A stretch of 15,349 nt of DNA from Clostridiales bacterium (GCA_918241715.1 CAKJYB010000017.1:1-15349), one strand, 5' to 3'. Counted from the first letter of the stretch, positions 1-7,285 are shown. Notes: generated by a model not told the origin, from the letters alone. Made by a program: numbers and translations.

Positions 1-171
1 GGCATATTGACTGCCGTTGTTGGTCAAATACTCAAAAATAGTGGAAAAGACGACATTTCAACTTTGGCAACACTTGCCGGAGTTGTGATTGTTCTGTTTA
101 TGGTGGTTGGACTTATTTCGGACTTGTTTTCCAGCCTTAAAACGATGTTTTCTTTCTCTGTTTTTGTCTGA
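1..171 (+). CDS. spoIIIAC: Stage III sporulation protein SpoIIIAC (3' fragment)
   Basis: The window opens inside this reading frame: 56 codons and a TGA stop at 169-171 are present and the start is upstream. SpoIIIAC is a small integral membrane protein of the SpoIIIA complex, made in the mother cell and needed to complete the channel into the engulfed forespore. The visible part has the family pattern: a first hydrophobic stretch running into a short charged loop (GKDDIS, residues 15-20 of the fragment), then a second hydrophobic helix with LFMVVGLISDLF, and a short C-terminal tail. The full B. subtilis protein is about 68 residues, so only about a dozen residues should be missing. Identity rests on this pattern and on the five spoIIIA genes that follow in order. 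Confidence 0.88.
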   Translation, partial: GILTAVVGQILKNSGKDDISTLATLAGVVIVLFMVVGLISDLFSSLKTMFSFSVFV

Positions 172-182
172 AAGGGGGCTTT

Positions 183-572
183 ATGGACACTCTTTACAAA
201 ATAATTGGAATTGCTCTTGTTAGCTGTGTTGCATTTATAATCATAAAACCCATAAGAAACGACTTTGCAATCATGATTTCAATTGTTGGTGGGGTGATTG
301 TTCTTTTTTACATTTTGTCGTACCTAACCGGCTTTTTTGACATCTTTAAAAACATCTTCAAAATCTCAGGAATAAACACTTCAATCTATGCAATTATAAT
401 CAAAATTATTGGAATAGGTTATTTGACGGAATTTACTGCAAGCATCTGCGTTGATACGGGAAATTCCAGCCTTGCAGACAAGGTTTTGTTGGGTGGAAAA
501 ATAATAATTTTGGCGATGTCGCTTCCAATAATCACCAGCATATTGCAGATTGTTATGGAGCTGTTGCCATGA
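183..572 (+). CDS. spoIIIAD: Stage III sporulation protein SpoIIIAD
   Basis: Integral membrane component of the SpoIIIA complex, 129 residues, close to the usual 130 or so. The sequence is almost entirely hydrophobic: helices at about 6-22, 28-50, 66-84 and 104-128, with the short conserved segment GYLTEFTASICVDTGN (about 79-94) that is characteristic of SpoIIIAC/AD family members. The ATG at 183 follows a strong AAAGGGGG ribosome-binding site that begins directly after the spoIIIAC stop. The gene ends in an ATGA overlap with spoIIIAE, so the two are probably translationally coupled. Its precise role in the channel is not established for the family; it is thought to sit in the mother-cell-derived membrane with the other small SpoIIIA proteins. 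Confidence 0.93.
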   Translation: MDTLYKIIGIALVSCVAFIIIKPIRNDFAIMISIVGGVIVLFYILSYLTGFFDIFKNIFKISGINTSIYAIIIKIIGIGYLTEFTASICVDTGNSSLADKVLLGGKIIILAMSLPIITSILQIVMELLP

Positions 573-1786
573 AGAGAAAACTGGTTTATTTTTTGATTGC
601 TTTCATTTTTGTAAGTTCATTTTATTGCAAGTTTGACATATCAAAAGGCTGTTTTGAAGCACATTATGCCCGTGCTGAAACGGGGCAAAGCGACATTGAA
701 AAAGATTTGGAAGAACAGGTGCAAAAACAGATTTCAAACCTTGACTTTGAAGAAATAGAATCATGTCTTGGCACACTTTCTCAAGATGCAAGAGATTTGT
801 TTAAAACAACAAGTTTTGCAGAGAAACTAAATTACGTCATTTCCGGCAAATATGCTGACGAATCTCAAAGTTTCTTTTCTAGTGTCATTTCAATCTTTTG
901 GAGAGAACTTAAAAAATGTCTGCCACTTATTTCTGTCATTATTTCTGTATCGATTTTGGGTGGAATGGTCTCTGCATTAAAGCCAATGACTTCAAAGGGG
1001 TCAATAGGCAATCTGATACACTTCATAACATACGGGGTTATTTTGACCATTATTGGCACAACTCTGTCTGTGGTGATAAAACTTACGTCTTCAACTCTAA
1101 GTTCGATAAATGGGGTGTTTAGTGGGATATTTCCGGTGCTTCTGACGCTTCTTACGGCTCTTGGTGGAAGCGTTTCGGTAGGAATCTATCAACCGGCAAT
1201 TGGCATGCTTGGTGGTGTGTTTGTTTCTCTTATTTCTTATGTGCTTTTGCCCATGTTTGTCTTTTCTGTTGTTTTTTCCATTGTTGGAAACCTTTCAAAC
1301 AACGTAAAACTTGACAAATTTGTCTCTTTCTTGCAGGGCGCTTTCAAGTGGACAATGGGGCTTTGCTTTACAACTTTTCTTGGCTTTATAAGCATTCAAG
1401 GGATTGTTGCTGGGTCGGTCGATGGACTTTCAATCCGGACAGCAAAATATGCCATCAAAAGTTATGTGCCAATTGTTGGTGGCTATGTTTCTGATGGGCT
1501 TTCAATCATTATGGCAAGCAGTGCACTGATAAAAAATGCCATTGGTGGAGTTGGCCTTTTGATTTTGATGTTTGTTGTGATTTCTCCAATCATAAATATT
1601 GCGCTATACATGCTGTCTTTAAAGTTTATTGCTGGCATAATAGAGCCACTTGGAGACAGCAAGACTGCCAACTTTGTTTCTTCCGTCTCTAAAAGTCTTT
1701 CTCTGTTGATTGCACTGCTTGTTGCCGTTTCGTTTATGTATCTTGTTTTGACGGGACTTATTATGTGCAGTGCAAATCTTGTGTAG
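569..1786 (+). CDS. spoIIIAE: Stage III sporulation protein SpoIIIAE
   Basis: The largest membrane subunit of the SpoIIIA channel, 405 residues against about 399 in B. subtilis. A cleavable-looking signal peptide (basic MKRK, then a hydrophobic stretch to about residue 20) is followed by an acidic, helical extracytoplasmic region (about 35-110). Hydrophobic segments then lie at about 118-136, 149-171, 185-199, 210-240, 260-282, 325-355 and 376-399. Small-residue-rich motifs such as GIFPVLLTLLTALGG (186-200) are typical of the family, which is distantly compared to transporter-like membrane proteins. The start codon overlaps the spoIIIAD stop by four bases. The stop is followed directly by the spoIIIAF start, so the whole block reads as one transcript. 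No frameshift or missing segment is seen. Confidence 0.95.
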   Translation: MKRKLVYFLIAFIFVSSFYCKFDISKGCFEAHYARAETGQSDIEKDLEEQVQKQISNLDFEEIESCLGTLSQDARDLFKTTSFAEKLNYVISGKYADESQSFFSSVISIFWRELKKCLPLISVIISVSILGGMVSALKPMTSKGSIGNLIHFITYGVILTIIGTTLSVVIKLTSSTLSSINGVFSGIFPVLLTLLTALGGSVSVGIYQPAIGMLGGVFVSLISYVLLPMFVFSVVFSIVGNLSNNVKLDKFVSFLQGAFKWTMGLCFTTFLGFISIQGIVAGSVDGLSIRTAKYAIKSYVPIVGGYVSDGLSIIMASSALIKNAIGGVGLLILMFVVISPIINIALYMLSLKFIAGIIEPLGDSKTANFVSSVSKSLSLLIALLVAVSFMYLVLTGLIMCSANLV

Positions 1787-2287
1787 GTGATTATGAGTGT
1801 TGTTTCTTCTTGGCTTTTGTCTATTGCTGGAGTTGTGCTGTTGAGTGTTATGACGGAGTTTGTTTTGCCAGATGGACAAATAAACAAATTTATACGTGTC
1901 GTGTTTTCCTTTATCACTCTGCTTGTGATAATTTTGCCCATTCCGAAACTCTTTAAAAGGGACTTCAATCTTTCAAACTATCTAAACGAACAAACATCTT
2001 TGCAAAGAGACTATTTAGAACAGGTAAATTTAGACAAGTTGAACACTCTTACCGAAGAGTTGAATTTAAAGGTGGCAAAAAGGGGAATTAAAAACATTGA
2101 GATTTCCGTCGGTGCAAACATCTTTGCAAAAACACTCGAAATATACACAATAACTGCCGATTTGCGAAATATTGCATACGACTCAAATATAGAAAGTAAA
2201 ACAATAGAGAATGCAAAAGCCATAATACTTGATGTTGTGGGTGATTATGACATTTTAGATGGTGTGGAGGTAAAGTGGCGTGAATAA
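1787..2287 (+). CDS. spoIIIAF: Stage III sporulation protein SpoIIIAF
   Basis: Membrane-anchored SpoIIIA subunit with a soluble domain, 166 residues from the GTG at 1787 or 164 from the ATG at 1793. The two starts differ by only two residues and the sequence does not decide between them: AGGTG at 1785-1789 is unusually close to the ATG, and nothing strong precedes the GTG. Two N-terminal helices (about 5-26 and 38-53) flank the family signature LPDGQINKFIRVVFSFITLLVI (key residues L27, P28, G30, K34, R37). A soluble region of about 110 residues, rich in Asn, Ile and Leu, follows and resembles the ring-building-motif fold described for SpoIIIAF. It is about 40 residues shorter than the B. subtilis protein. 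It overlaps spoIIIAG by eight bases. Confidence 0.92.
   Translation: MIMSVVSSWLLSIAGVVLLSVMTEFVLPDGQINKFIRVVFSFITLLVIILPIPKLFKRDFNLSNYLNEQTSLQRDYLEQVNLDKLNTLTEELNLKVAKRGIKNIEISVGANIFAKTLEIYTITADLRNIAYDSNIESKTIENAKAIILDVVGDYDILDGVEVKWRE
2266..2270 (+). promoter_or_regulatory. Ribosome-binding site deciding the spoIIIAG GTG start
   Basis: GGAGG lies nine bases before a GTG at 2280, inside the last codons of spoIIIAF. No ATG in this frame is equally well placed, so this site supports GTG as the spoIIIAG start. Confidence 0.7.
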
Positions 2288-2798
2288 GATAAAAAGCATG
2301 TTTGAAAAGGTGAAAAAGATAAAGCACTTATACATCTATTTGGCCGTGATTGTTGCGCTTGTCTTGTGTGGGGTTTATTATGCAAACTTCAAACAAAAAT
2401 CAAATTCCAAAAAAACAGAAGTTTCGACACAAGAGACCACTTCTGCGATGGAATATGTAAAGTTTTTAGAGAATAAATTAAGTAGTGTATTATCAAACAT
2501 TTCAGGCGTTTCAAAGGTCAACGTGATAATAACGCTTGAAGACGGATTTTCTTACAAATACGCAACGGACACAGAGACAAAGACGATTGTTTCCGGTGGA
2601 AGCGAAACGACAATGACAACACAAACCATCATTCTTGTTTCAAACGAACCAATTGTTGAGAAAGAAATCTATCCAAGCATAAAGGGGGTGGTTGTTGTAG
2701 CCAAAGGAGCAGAAAATGTCAAGGTTAAAATGAGCATTCTTGAAGCAGTCGAAACTTCACTTAATGTGGAGCCAAACAGAATTACAATTTTGTCTTAA
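2280..2798 (+). CDS. spoIIIAG: Stage III sporulation protein SpoIIIAG
   Basis: Ring-forming subunit of the SpoIIIA-SpoIIQ channel, 172 residues. A basic cytoplasmic N-terminus is followed by one membrane helix (about 17-36), a polar Lys/Ser/Thr linker (about 38-55), and the periplasm-like domain. That domain starts with the helix AMEYVKFLENKLSSVLSNI and the strand SKVNVIITLEDG, then a Thr-rich extension (about 95-118) and a C-terminal strand and helix ending in EPNRITIL. This matches the ring-building-motif layout with a beta insertion, as known for B. subtilis SpoIIIAG. At 172 residues it is well below the roughly 229 of B. subtilis, with a shorter linker and insertion. The GTG start overlaps the spoIIIAF stop. 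Confidence 0.93.
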   Translation: MNKIKSMFEKVKKIKHLYIYLAVIVALVLCGVYYANFKQKSNSKKTEVSTQETTSAMEYVKFLENKLSSVLSNISGVSKVNVIITLEDGFSYKYATDTETKTIVSGGSETTMTTQTIILVSNEPIVEKEIYPSIKGVVVVAKGAENVKVKMSILEAVETSLNVEPNRITILS

Positions 2799-2810
2799 AA
2801 GGAGATTTTT

Positions 2811-3278
2811 ATGAAAAAACGAACAAAAATTATTATTCTTTCACTTATGATTGTGCTTTTGGGTGTTACGGGGTATTTGAACATTGTTTTAAACAACACG
2901 ACAAAACAGACAAGCACAAATGTTACCACAACAAGTTATTTCACAAGTTATCGAAACGACAGATCAAGCACCAGAAATCAGGAGATTTTGTATTATGATG
3001 CCATCATAGACAGCGATTCTTCAAGTCAAGAAGCCGTTAAGTCAGCACAAGATGCAAAGATGTCTCTTATTGCAACAATGGAAAAAGAACTTGCCGTTGA
3101 GGGTCTTATCAAATTTCAAGGTTTTTCTGATTGTGTGATTTCAATCAAAGACAGCAAAGTCAACGTTGTTGTAAAATGTGCAAGCCTTACAGAAAACGAA
3201 GTTGCACAGATTTCGACAATTGTCAGAGAACAACTTGGCACAGAATTAAAAAATATTGTGATAATTCCAGCAGAATAG
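2811..3278 (+). CDS. spoIIIAH: Stage III sporulation protein SpoIIIAH
   Basis: Mother-cell channel subunit that in B. subtilis binds forespore SpoIIQ across the intermembrane space through a YscJ/FliF-like ring-building domain. Here it has 155 residues: a basic start, one membrane helix (about 5-25), a Thr/Ser/Asn-rich linker (about 27-60), then the helix-strand domain. In that domain a long helix with SQEAVKSAQDAKMSLIATME is followed by the strands DCVISIKDSKVNVVVKC and LKNIVIIPAE. The family is usually longer (about 218 residues in B. subtilis), with most of the loss in the linker. The ATG follows an AAAAGGAGA ribosome-binding site and lies 12 bases after spoIIIAG. No terminator hairpin is visible after the stop, before the next promoter. 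Confidence 0.93.
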   Translation: MKKRTKIIILSLMIVLLGVTGYLNIVLNNTTKQTSTNVTTTSYFTSYRNDRSSTRNQEILYYDAIIDSDSSSQEAVKSAQDAKMSLIATMEKELAVEGLIKFQGFSDCVISIKDSKVNVVVKCASLTENEVAQISTIVREQLGTELKNIVIIPAE

Positions 3279-3279
3279 T

Positions 3280-3308
3280 TTGCAAAAATGGTTTTCTTAT
3301 GCTAAAAT
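3280..3308 (+). promoter_or_regulatory. Sigma-A-type promoter for the Asp23-nusB-xse-proS unit
   Basis: A -35 box TTGCAA (3280-3285) is separated by exactly 17 bases from a -10 box TAAAAT (3303-3308) that also carries the extended TGC at 3300-3302. It sits directly after the spoIIIAH stop and predicts a transcript start near 3315, giving a leader of about 22 bases with AGGAGA before the ATG. This lets the housekeeping genes be expressed independently of the sporulation operon. Confidence 0.65.
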
Positions 3309-3336
3309 ATGCTTGTTAATATAATAGGAGAAATGT

Positions 3337-3708
3337 ATGGCCAAGAAAACACAGGACACAAGCAGTGGAAAAATAACACTTGACAGAAAAATTCTTGTTT
3401 CAATCATAAATCTTGCTGCAAAGGAGATTAGTGGTGTTGAAAGTGTTACAAACTCCAACAGACCATGGCTTAAGCGAACATTCAAGCGCAACGATGATGG
3501 TGTTGAAATCAAGTTTGAAGAAAATGGTGCTCTTACCATTGATGTCTATATCAACGTATACATTGGATACAGCGTTCCTGACATTGCTTACAGAGTTCAA
3601 GAAAACATAAGAAATTCACTTGCAACAATGGTTGCACTTAAACCACTTAAAATAAACATTCATGTAGGAAACGTTGAATGTGATAAAGAGGAATCACAAA
3701 ATGCGTAA
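3337..3708 (+). CDS. yqhY: Asp23/Gls24 family envelope-stress-type protein
   Basis: A 123-residue soluble protein of the Asp23/Gls24 (DUF322) family. Recognisable parts are GKITLDRKILVSIINLAAKE (about 11-30), the EISGVESVTN turn and the alternating-hydrophobic strands ALTIDVYINVYIGYSVPDIAYRVQENI (about 69-95), ending in KPLKINIHVGNVE. The family signature IxxIAxxAAxEVxGV is conserved in slightly altered form. The position just upstream of nusB corresponds to B. subtilis yqhY, a gene linked genetically to control of acetyl-CoA carboxylase activity. accB and accC are not beside it here, so that role is only an inference. AGGAGA (3326-3331) precedes the ATG and the last eight bases overlap nusB. 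Confidence 0.88.
   Translation: MAKKTQDTSSGKITLDRKILVSIINLAAKEISGVESVTNSNRPWLKRTFKRNDDGVEIKFEENGALTIDVYINVYIGYSVPDIAYRVQENIRNSLATMVALKPLKINIHVGNVECDKEESQNA
3687..3692 (+). promoter_or_regulatory. Ribosome-binding site deciding the nusB start
   Basis: AGAGGA lies eight bases before the ATG at 3701. It selects that codon over an in-frame non-ATG start at 3674, which has no ribosome-binding site and would add residues absent from NusB proteins. Confidence 0.7.
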
Positions 3709-4078
3709 AGATGCAAGAGAAAATGCTTTCAAATTGATTTTTGAAAGCCTTTTTCATAGTTTGGATAAAGAACTTTCAGAAGAAAACTTTGTTGATTTGA
3801 AAAAAGAAGAAGACAAAGAGTTTTTTGATCAAATCATATCTGCATTTGAAGCGCATAAAGAAGAACTTAAGACAAAAATTGAAGAAAAACTTAAGGGGTA
3901 CGAATACAACAGAGTCTACAAAATTGATTTGGCCCTTATATATTTGGCTTTGACAGAAATTTTGTATTGCAACACACCAAAGGCAGTGGCAATCAACGAA
4001 GCCGTCGAACTTTCAAAAACATACAGCACTGACAAATCTTCAAAGTTTGTAAATGCAATTATTTCGGCCATAATTTAA
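3701..4078 (+). CDS. nusB: Transcription antitermination factor NusB
   Basis: A 125-residue all-helical RNA-binding protein that joins NusE (ribosomal protein S10) on boxA RNA to keep RNA polymerase processive on rRNA operons. The start MRKDARENAFKLIF is the classic NusB N-terminus (R2, A5, R6, A9). The C-terminal half has the family motif with ALIYLALTEILY (about 75-86), then PKAVAINEAVELSKTYSTDKSSKFVNAI (about 90-117), including the conserved INEAVELAK-like helix and the SxxFVNxxL-like end. The length is slightly under the usual 130-150. The start overlaps the upstream stop by eight bases. Confidence 0.95.
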   Translation: MRKDARENAFKLIFESLFHSLDKELSEENFVDLKKEEDKEFFDQIISAFEAHKEELKTKIEEKLKGYEYNRVYKIDLALIYLALTEILYCNTPKAVAINEAVELSKTYSTDKSSKFVNAIISAII

Positions 4079-4082
4079 ATTG

Positions 4083-5264
4083 ATGACACAAGCATACACA
4101 CTTTCAGTTTCTAAATTTAATAACATTGTTAAAGACATTTTTAACAGCGAAGAACTTCTCCATAACATCAAAATAGTTGGAGAAGTTTTTGGCATTTCTT
4201 TGTCAAAAACATCTGTTTATTTTTCTCTTAAAGACGAAGAAAGTTCGCTTCCATGTGTTGCATTTTATTCAGGTATTATGCAAGACGTAAAGGAAGGAGA
4301 TATGGTGGTTGTTACCGGCTCTCCAAACTTTTATGCCAAGAGTGGAAGATTCAATTTTGTTGTAAACAAAGTTGAGCCTTTCGGACTTGGGCTTTTGTAT
4401 CAAAATTTTCTTCTTATGAAAGAAAAGTTGGAAAAGGAAGGGCTCTTTGACCCAGCACACAAAAAACCGATGCCTGCCGTAATCAAAAGAATTGGCGTTG
4501 TCACATCAAAAGATGGCGCTGTCATTCAAGACATCAGAAACGTTTGTTGGAGAAGAAATCGTGCCACAGACATCGTTCTTTACGACACAAAAGTTCAGGG
4601 CAACGACGCTGAAAAGGAAATTGTTGATGGAATAAACTTCTTTTCCGATTATGACAAGGTTGACGTTGTGATTGTTGCAAGGGGTGGTGGAAGTTTGGAA
4701 GACCTTTCTGCCTACAACACAGAAATTGTTGCAAGGGCAACATATGCTTGCAAAAAACCAATTATTTCTGCTGTGGGACATGAAACCGACTTTACAATAA
4801 TCGACTTTGTGTCAGATTTAAGGGCTCCAACGCCAAGTGCAGCTGCAGAACTTTTAACAAAGGACACAACACAATCCTATGCCAGTTTGCAAAAGGACAC
4901 ATCACGTCTTTCAAGACTTATTGACACCTATATTGCCGACCAAAATATGCAATTTACAAACGATATCAATTTGCTGATATCCTATGTTGACGACATTGTG
5001 CAAGACAAAAAGGATATGTTGCAAAAGGTTGTTTTGAAAATGTCTTCAAAAATCGAACTTCTTGCACAAAAAGCAGAATCAGACTTTAAACTTAAACTTG
5101 CACACCTAAACAAACACAATCCACTTGACATTTTGGCTCTGGGATATGCTAAAATAGAACAAGATGGAAAAGCAAAATCAAAACTTGCAGAACTTGACTT
5201 AAACAAGCCATTTGACGTAAACTTTGCAGATGGAGTTGTTGTTGCAAAAGGAGAGAAGAAATGA
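4083..5264 (+). CDS. xseA: Exodeoxyribonuclease VII large subunit
   Basis: Catalytic subunit of exonuclease VII, which degrades single-stranded DNA from both ends to oligonucleotides in complex with several XseB chains. An N-terminal OB-fold, about residues 5-100, starts with LSVSKFNNIVKDIF and contains GEVFGIS. It is followed by the catalytic domain with VARGGGSLEDLSAYNTE (R200, G201-G203, E206, D207) and GHETDFTIIDFVSDLRAPTPSAAAEL (G232, H233, D236). A coiled-coil region (about 270-345) precedes a C-terminal segment NPLDILALGYAKIEQDGK. The ATG at 4083 is chosen because it matches family length (393 residues); an adjacent TTG at 4080 would add one Met. No convincing ribosome-binding site precedes either codon, and the gene begins four bases after nusB, so coupled translation is likely. 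Confidence 0.96.
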   Translation: MTQAYTLSVSKFNNIVKDIFNSEELLHNIKIVGEVFGISLSKTSVYFSLKDEESSLPCVAFYSGIMQDVKEGDMVVVTGSPNFYAKSGRFNFVVNKVEPFGLGLLYQNFLLMKEKLEKEGLFDPAHKKPMPAVIKRIGVVTSKDGAVIQDIRNVCWRRNRATDIVLYDTKVQGNDAEKEIVDGINFFSDYDKVDVVIVARGGGSLEDLSAYNTEIVARATYACKKPIISAVGHETDFTIIDFVSDLRAPTPSAAAELLTKDTTQSYASLQKDTSRLSRLIDTYIADQNMQFTNDINLLISYVDDIVQDKKDMLQKVVLKMSSKIELLAQKAESDFKLKLAHLNKHNPLDILALGYAKIEQDGKAKSKLAELDLNKPFDVNFADGVVVAKGEKK

Positions 5265-5464
5265 GCTACGAAGAAGCAATAAAAGAACTTGAATCAATCA
5301 TCACAAAATTGGAAGGGGAAAATCTTCCGTTAAAGACCACACAAGAGCTTTTTGAAAGAGCAAATGAACTTGCAAAACTTGCTCAAGAAGAACTCTCAAA
5401 AACAACAGGAAAACTCTTTAAAATCAAAAAAGAACTTGACACAATCACTGAGGAGGAAGTATGA
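5261..5464 (+). CDS. xseB: Exodeoxyribonuclease VII small subunit
   Basis: A 67-residue helical protein that coats the coiled-coil arm of XseA in exonuclease VII. Almost the whole chain is the family domain: SYEEAIKELESIITKLEGENLPL (about 2-24), then the second helix with ELFERANELAKLAQEELSK (about 29-47) and a basic tail. The start overlaps the xseA stop in an ATGA arrangement, with GGAGAGAAG upstream as ribosome-binding site. The stop in turn overlaps proS. That pairing with the large subunit makes the assignment secure. Confidence 0.95.
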   Translation: MSYEEAIKELESIITKLEGENLPLKTTQELFERANELAKLAQEELSKTTGKLFKIKKELDTITEEEV

Positions 5465-7191
5465 GACTAAGCAAACTAGTTGGAAAAAGAGTCAAAGAAA
5501 ATCCAGCAGGGGCAACACTTAGAAGCCACATTTTGCTTTTGAGAGCAGGCTATATCAAACAAGTTGGCTCTGGGATTTTTTCGTTGCTTCCACCAGCACA
5601 AAGGGTGAGTTTGAAAATTCAAAAGATTATCCGTGAAGAAATGGACAATCTTGGTGGACAAGAAGTTTTGTTTCCAGTTGTTATGCCAAAAGAACTTTGG
5701 CAGATGAGTGGAAGATACGATTCAATCAAAGAAGAAATGGTGCGTTTTAAAGACAGAAACAATCACGACATGCTTCTTGGTATGACGCATGAAGAAGCAG
5801 CTGTTCATATGCTTTTAAACAACATCTCTTCTCCAGAAGACTTGCCTTGCATGATCTATCAAATTCAAACAAAATTCCGTGATGAAGCAAGGCCACGTGG
5901 TGGACTTATCAGAGTGAGAGAGTTTACAATGAAAGACGCTTACTCATTCCACAACACACAGGAAGATTTGGACAGCTTCTACAAGAAAATGTATGATGCA
6001 TACATAAGAATCTATAAGCGTTTGGGCTTTAAAAACTTTGTTGTTGTTGAAGGCGACAACGGAATCATGGGTGGAAAGGTTTCTCATGAATACATGGCAG
6101 TTACTGATGCAGGAGAAGATTATCTTGTAATCTGCCCAAAATGCCACTACAGCAGTAATATGGAGGTTGCCGTTTGCCAGAAAGATGAAAACGACCACAA
6201 CATGGCTGGGGAAGCTGAAGAAGTGTTCACCGGAAATGCTCACACAATTGAAGAAGTTTGTGCCTTTCTTCAAACAGACGCAAAACACACTGCAAAAGCT
6301 GTTTGCTATCAATCAGACAACGACCAAAAACTTATTGTTGCCTTTCTTCGTGGAGACCATGAAATCAACGAGAGCAAACTTAAAAAACTTGTAAAGAGTG
6401 AAATCTCTTTTGTTGACACAGACAAATATGGTCTTGTTGCTGGAAATATTGGAATGTTAAACTTGAATGTTCCAGAAGGGACATACATCTTCTATGACAA
6501 ATCTTTGGAAGGGCTTGAAAACCTTATAACTGGGGCAAATAAGCCTGAAAGACACATCAATCATGTAAGCATGACAAGAGACGTAAAAAATGCCGAATTT
6601 GTCGATATTTCACTTGTAAAGGAAGGGGAAAAGTGCGCACATTGTGGCGAAACACTCACTCTTACACGTGGAATTGAAATTGGAAACATCTTCCAACTTG
6701 GGACAAAATACACAAGCTCTATGGGGCTTAAGGTAAATGCACCAGACGGAACACAAAAAGATGTTATCATGGGTTGTTATGGGATTGGAATTGGAAGAAA
6801 CCTTGCAAGCATAATTGAAGAAAAGGCAGACGACAAAGGTCTTGTTTGGCCAATCACAATTGCTCCATGGCAAGTGCATTTGTGTCCACTTAGAATTGAC
6901 GATGAAAGCGTAAACGCAATCAGCGAAGAAGTTTACAGAAATCTCACAAAAGCAGGCATAGAAGTTTTGTTTGACGACAGAAACGTTTCGGCCGGAGTAA
7001 AACTTACAGACAGCGAACTTATGGGTGTGCCGATAAGAGTTGTCATAAGTCCAAAAACTCTTGCAAACCTTGAAGCAGAAATAACAATGCGTGCAACGGG
7101 AGACAAAATGTTTGTTCCTATCAAGGATTTGGAAAACGAAATCAAACTTGCAATTGCTGAAGAAACAAATTTGATTATGGAAAACTTATAA
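5461..7191 (+). CDS. proS: Prolyl-tRNA synthetase, bacterial type with editing insertion
   Basis: A class II aminoacyl-tRNA synthetase of 576 residues that charges tRNA-Pro. Motif 1 lies around PVVMPKELWQMSGRYDS. Motif 2 is FRDEARPRGGLIRVREF (139-155). Motif 3 is GCYGIGIGRNLASIIEE (438-454). Between motifs 2 and 3 is the bacterial INS/YbaK-like editing domain (about 230-385), including LRGDHEINESKLKKL, which removes mischarged Ala. It is flanked by two CxxC pairs (C225/C228 and C392/C395) that look like a split zinc ribbon, as in other Firmicute enzymes. The C-terminus is the anticodon-binding domain with DDRNVSAGVKLTDSELMGVPIRV. The ATG at 5461 overlaps xseB and follows GAGGAAG. A terminator follows nine bases after the stop. 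Confidence 0.97.
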   Translation: MRLSKLVGKRVKENPAGATLRSHILLLRAGYIKQVGSGIFSLLPPAQRVSLKIQKIIREEMDNLGGQEVLFPVVMPKELWQMSGRYDSIKEEMVRFKDRNNHDMLLGMTHEEAAVHMLLNNISSPEDLPCMIYQIQTKFRDEARPRGGLIRVREFTMKDAYSFHNTQEDLDSFYKKMYDAYIRIYKRLGFKNFVVVEGDNGIMGGKVSHEYMAVTDAGEDYLVICPKCHYSSNMEVAVCQKDENDHNMAGEAEEVFTGNAHTIEEVCAFLQTDAKHTAKAVCYQSDNDQKLIVAFLRGDHEINESKLKKLVKSEISFVDTDKYGLVAGNIGMLNLNVPEGTYIFYDKSLEGLENLITGANKPERHINHVSMTRDVKNAEFVDISLVKEGEKCAHCGETLTLTRGIEIGNIFQLGTKYTSSMGLKVNAPDGTQKDVIMGCYGIGIGRNLASIIEEKADDKGLVWPITIAPWQVHLCPLRIDDESVNAISEEVYRNLTKAGIEVLFDDRNVSAGVKLTDSELMGVPIRVVISPKTLANLEAEITMRATGDKMFVPIKDLENEIKLAIAEETNLIMENL

Positions 7192-7194
7192 AAC

Positions 7195-7229
7195 AAGAAA
7201 GGGTGTTGACTAGTCAACACTCTTTTTTT
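7195..7229 (+). terminator. Intrinsic terminator after proS
   Basis: GGGTGTTGACT (7201-7211) and AGTCAACACTC (7212-7222) form a near-perfect inverted repeat with a single G-T wobble, followed by seven T (7223-7229). The preceding A-rich bases (7195-7200) can pair with the T-run, so it may also work on the other strand. It closes the Asp23-to-proS transcript. Confidence 0.85.
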
Positions 7230-7233
7230 AGTA

Positions 7234-7262
7234 TTGACTTTAAAAATACATTATGATATTAT
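7234..7262 (+). promoter_or_regulatory. Extended -10 promoter for the repeat-protein gene
   Basis: TTGACT (7234-7239), a 17-base spacer, and TATTAT (7257-7262) with the extended TGA at 7254-7256. The predicted transcript start is near 7269, and AAGGGGA (7272-7278) then serves the ATG at 7286. A better-looking TATAAT at 7260-7265 has a 20-base spacer and is the less likely choice. Confidence 0.65.
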
Positions 7263-7285
7263 AATGCGCATAAGGGGATTTTAAA

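Noticed and set aside
1483..1968. 161-residue open frame on the minus strand across spoIIIAE/spoIIIAF
   Set aside because: It is antisense to two well-supported sporulation genes, has no ribosome-binding site or family signature, and is composed of residues expected from the reverse complement of membrane-protein codons.
3320..3325. Perfect TATAAT close to the Asp23-family gene
   Set aside because: No acceptable -35 box lies 16-18 bases upstream, and a transcript from it would begin at about 3332, removing the ribosome-binding site. The pair at 3280-3308 fits better.
3674..3700. Upstream in-frame start adding nine residues to NusB
   Set aside because: The start would be a non-ATG codon with no ribosome-binding site, and NusB proteins begin at the MRKDARENA-type sequence, which has AGAGGA correctly placed before it.
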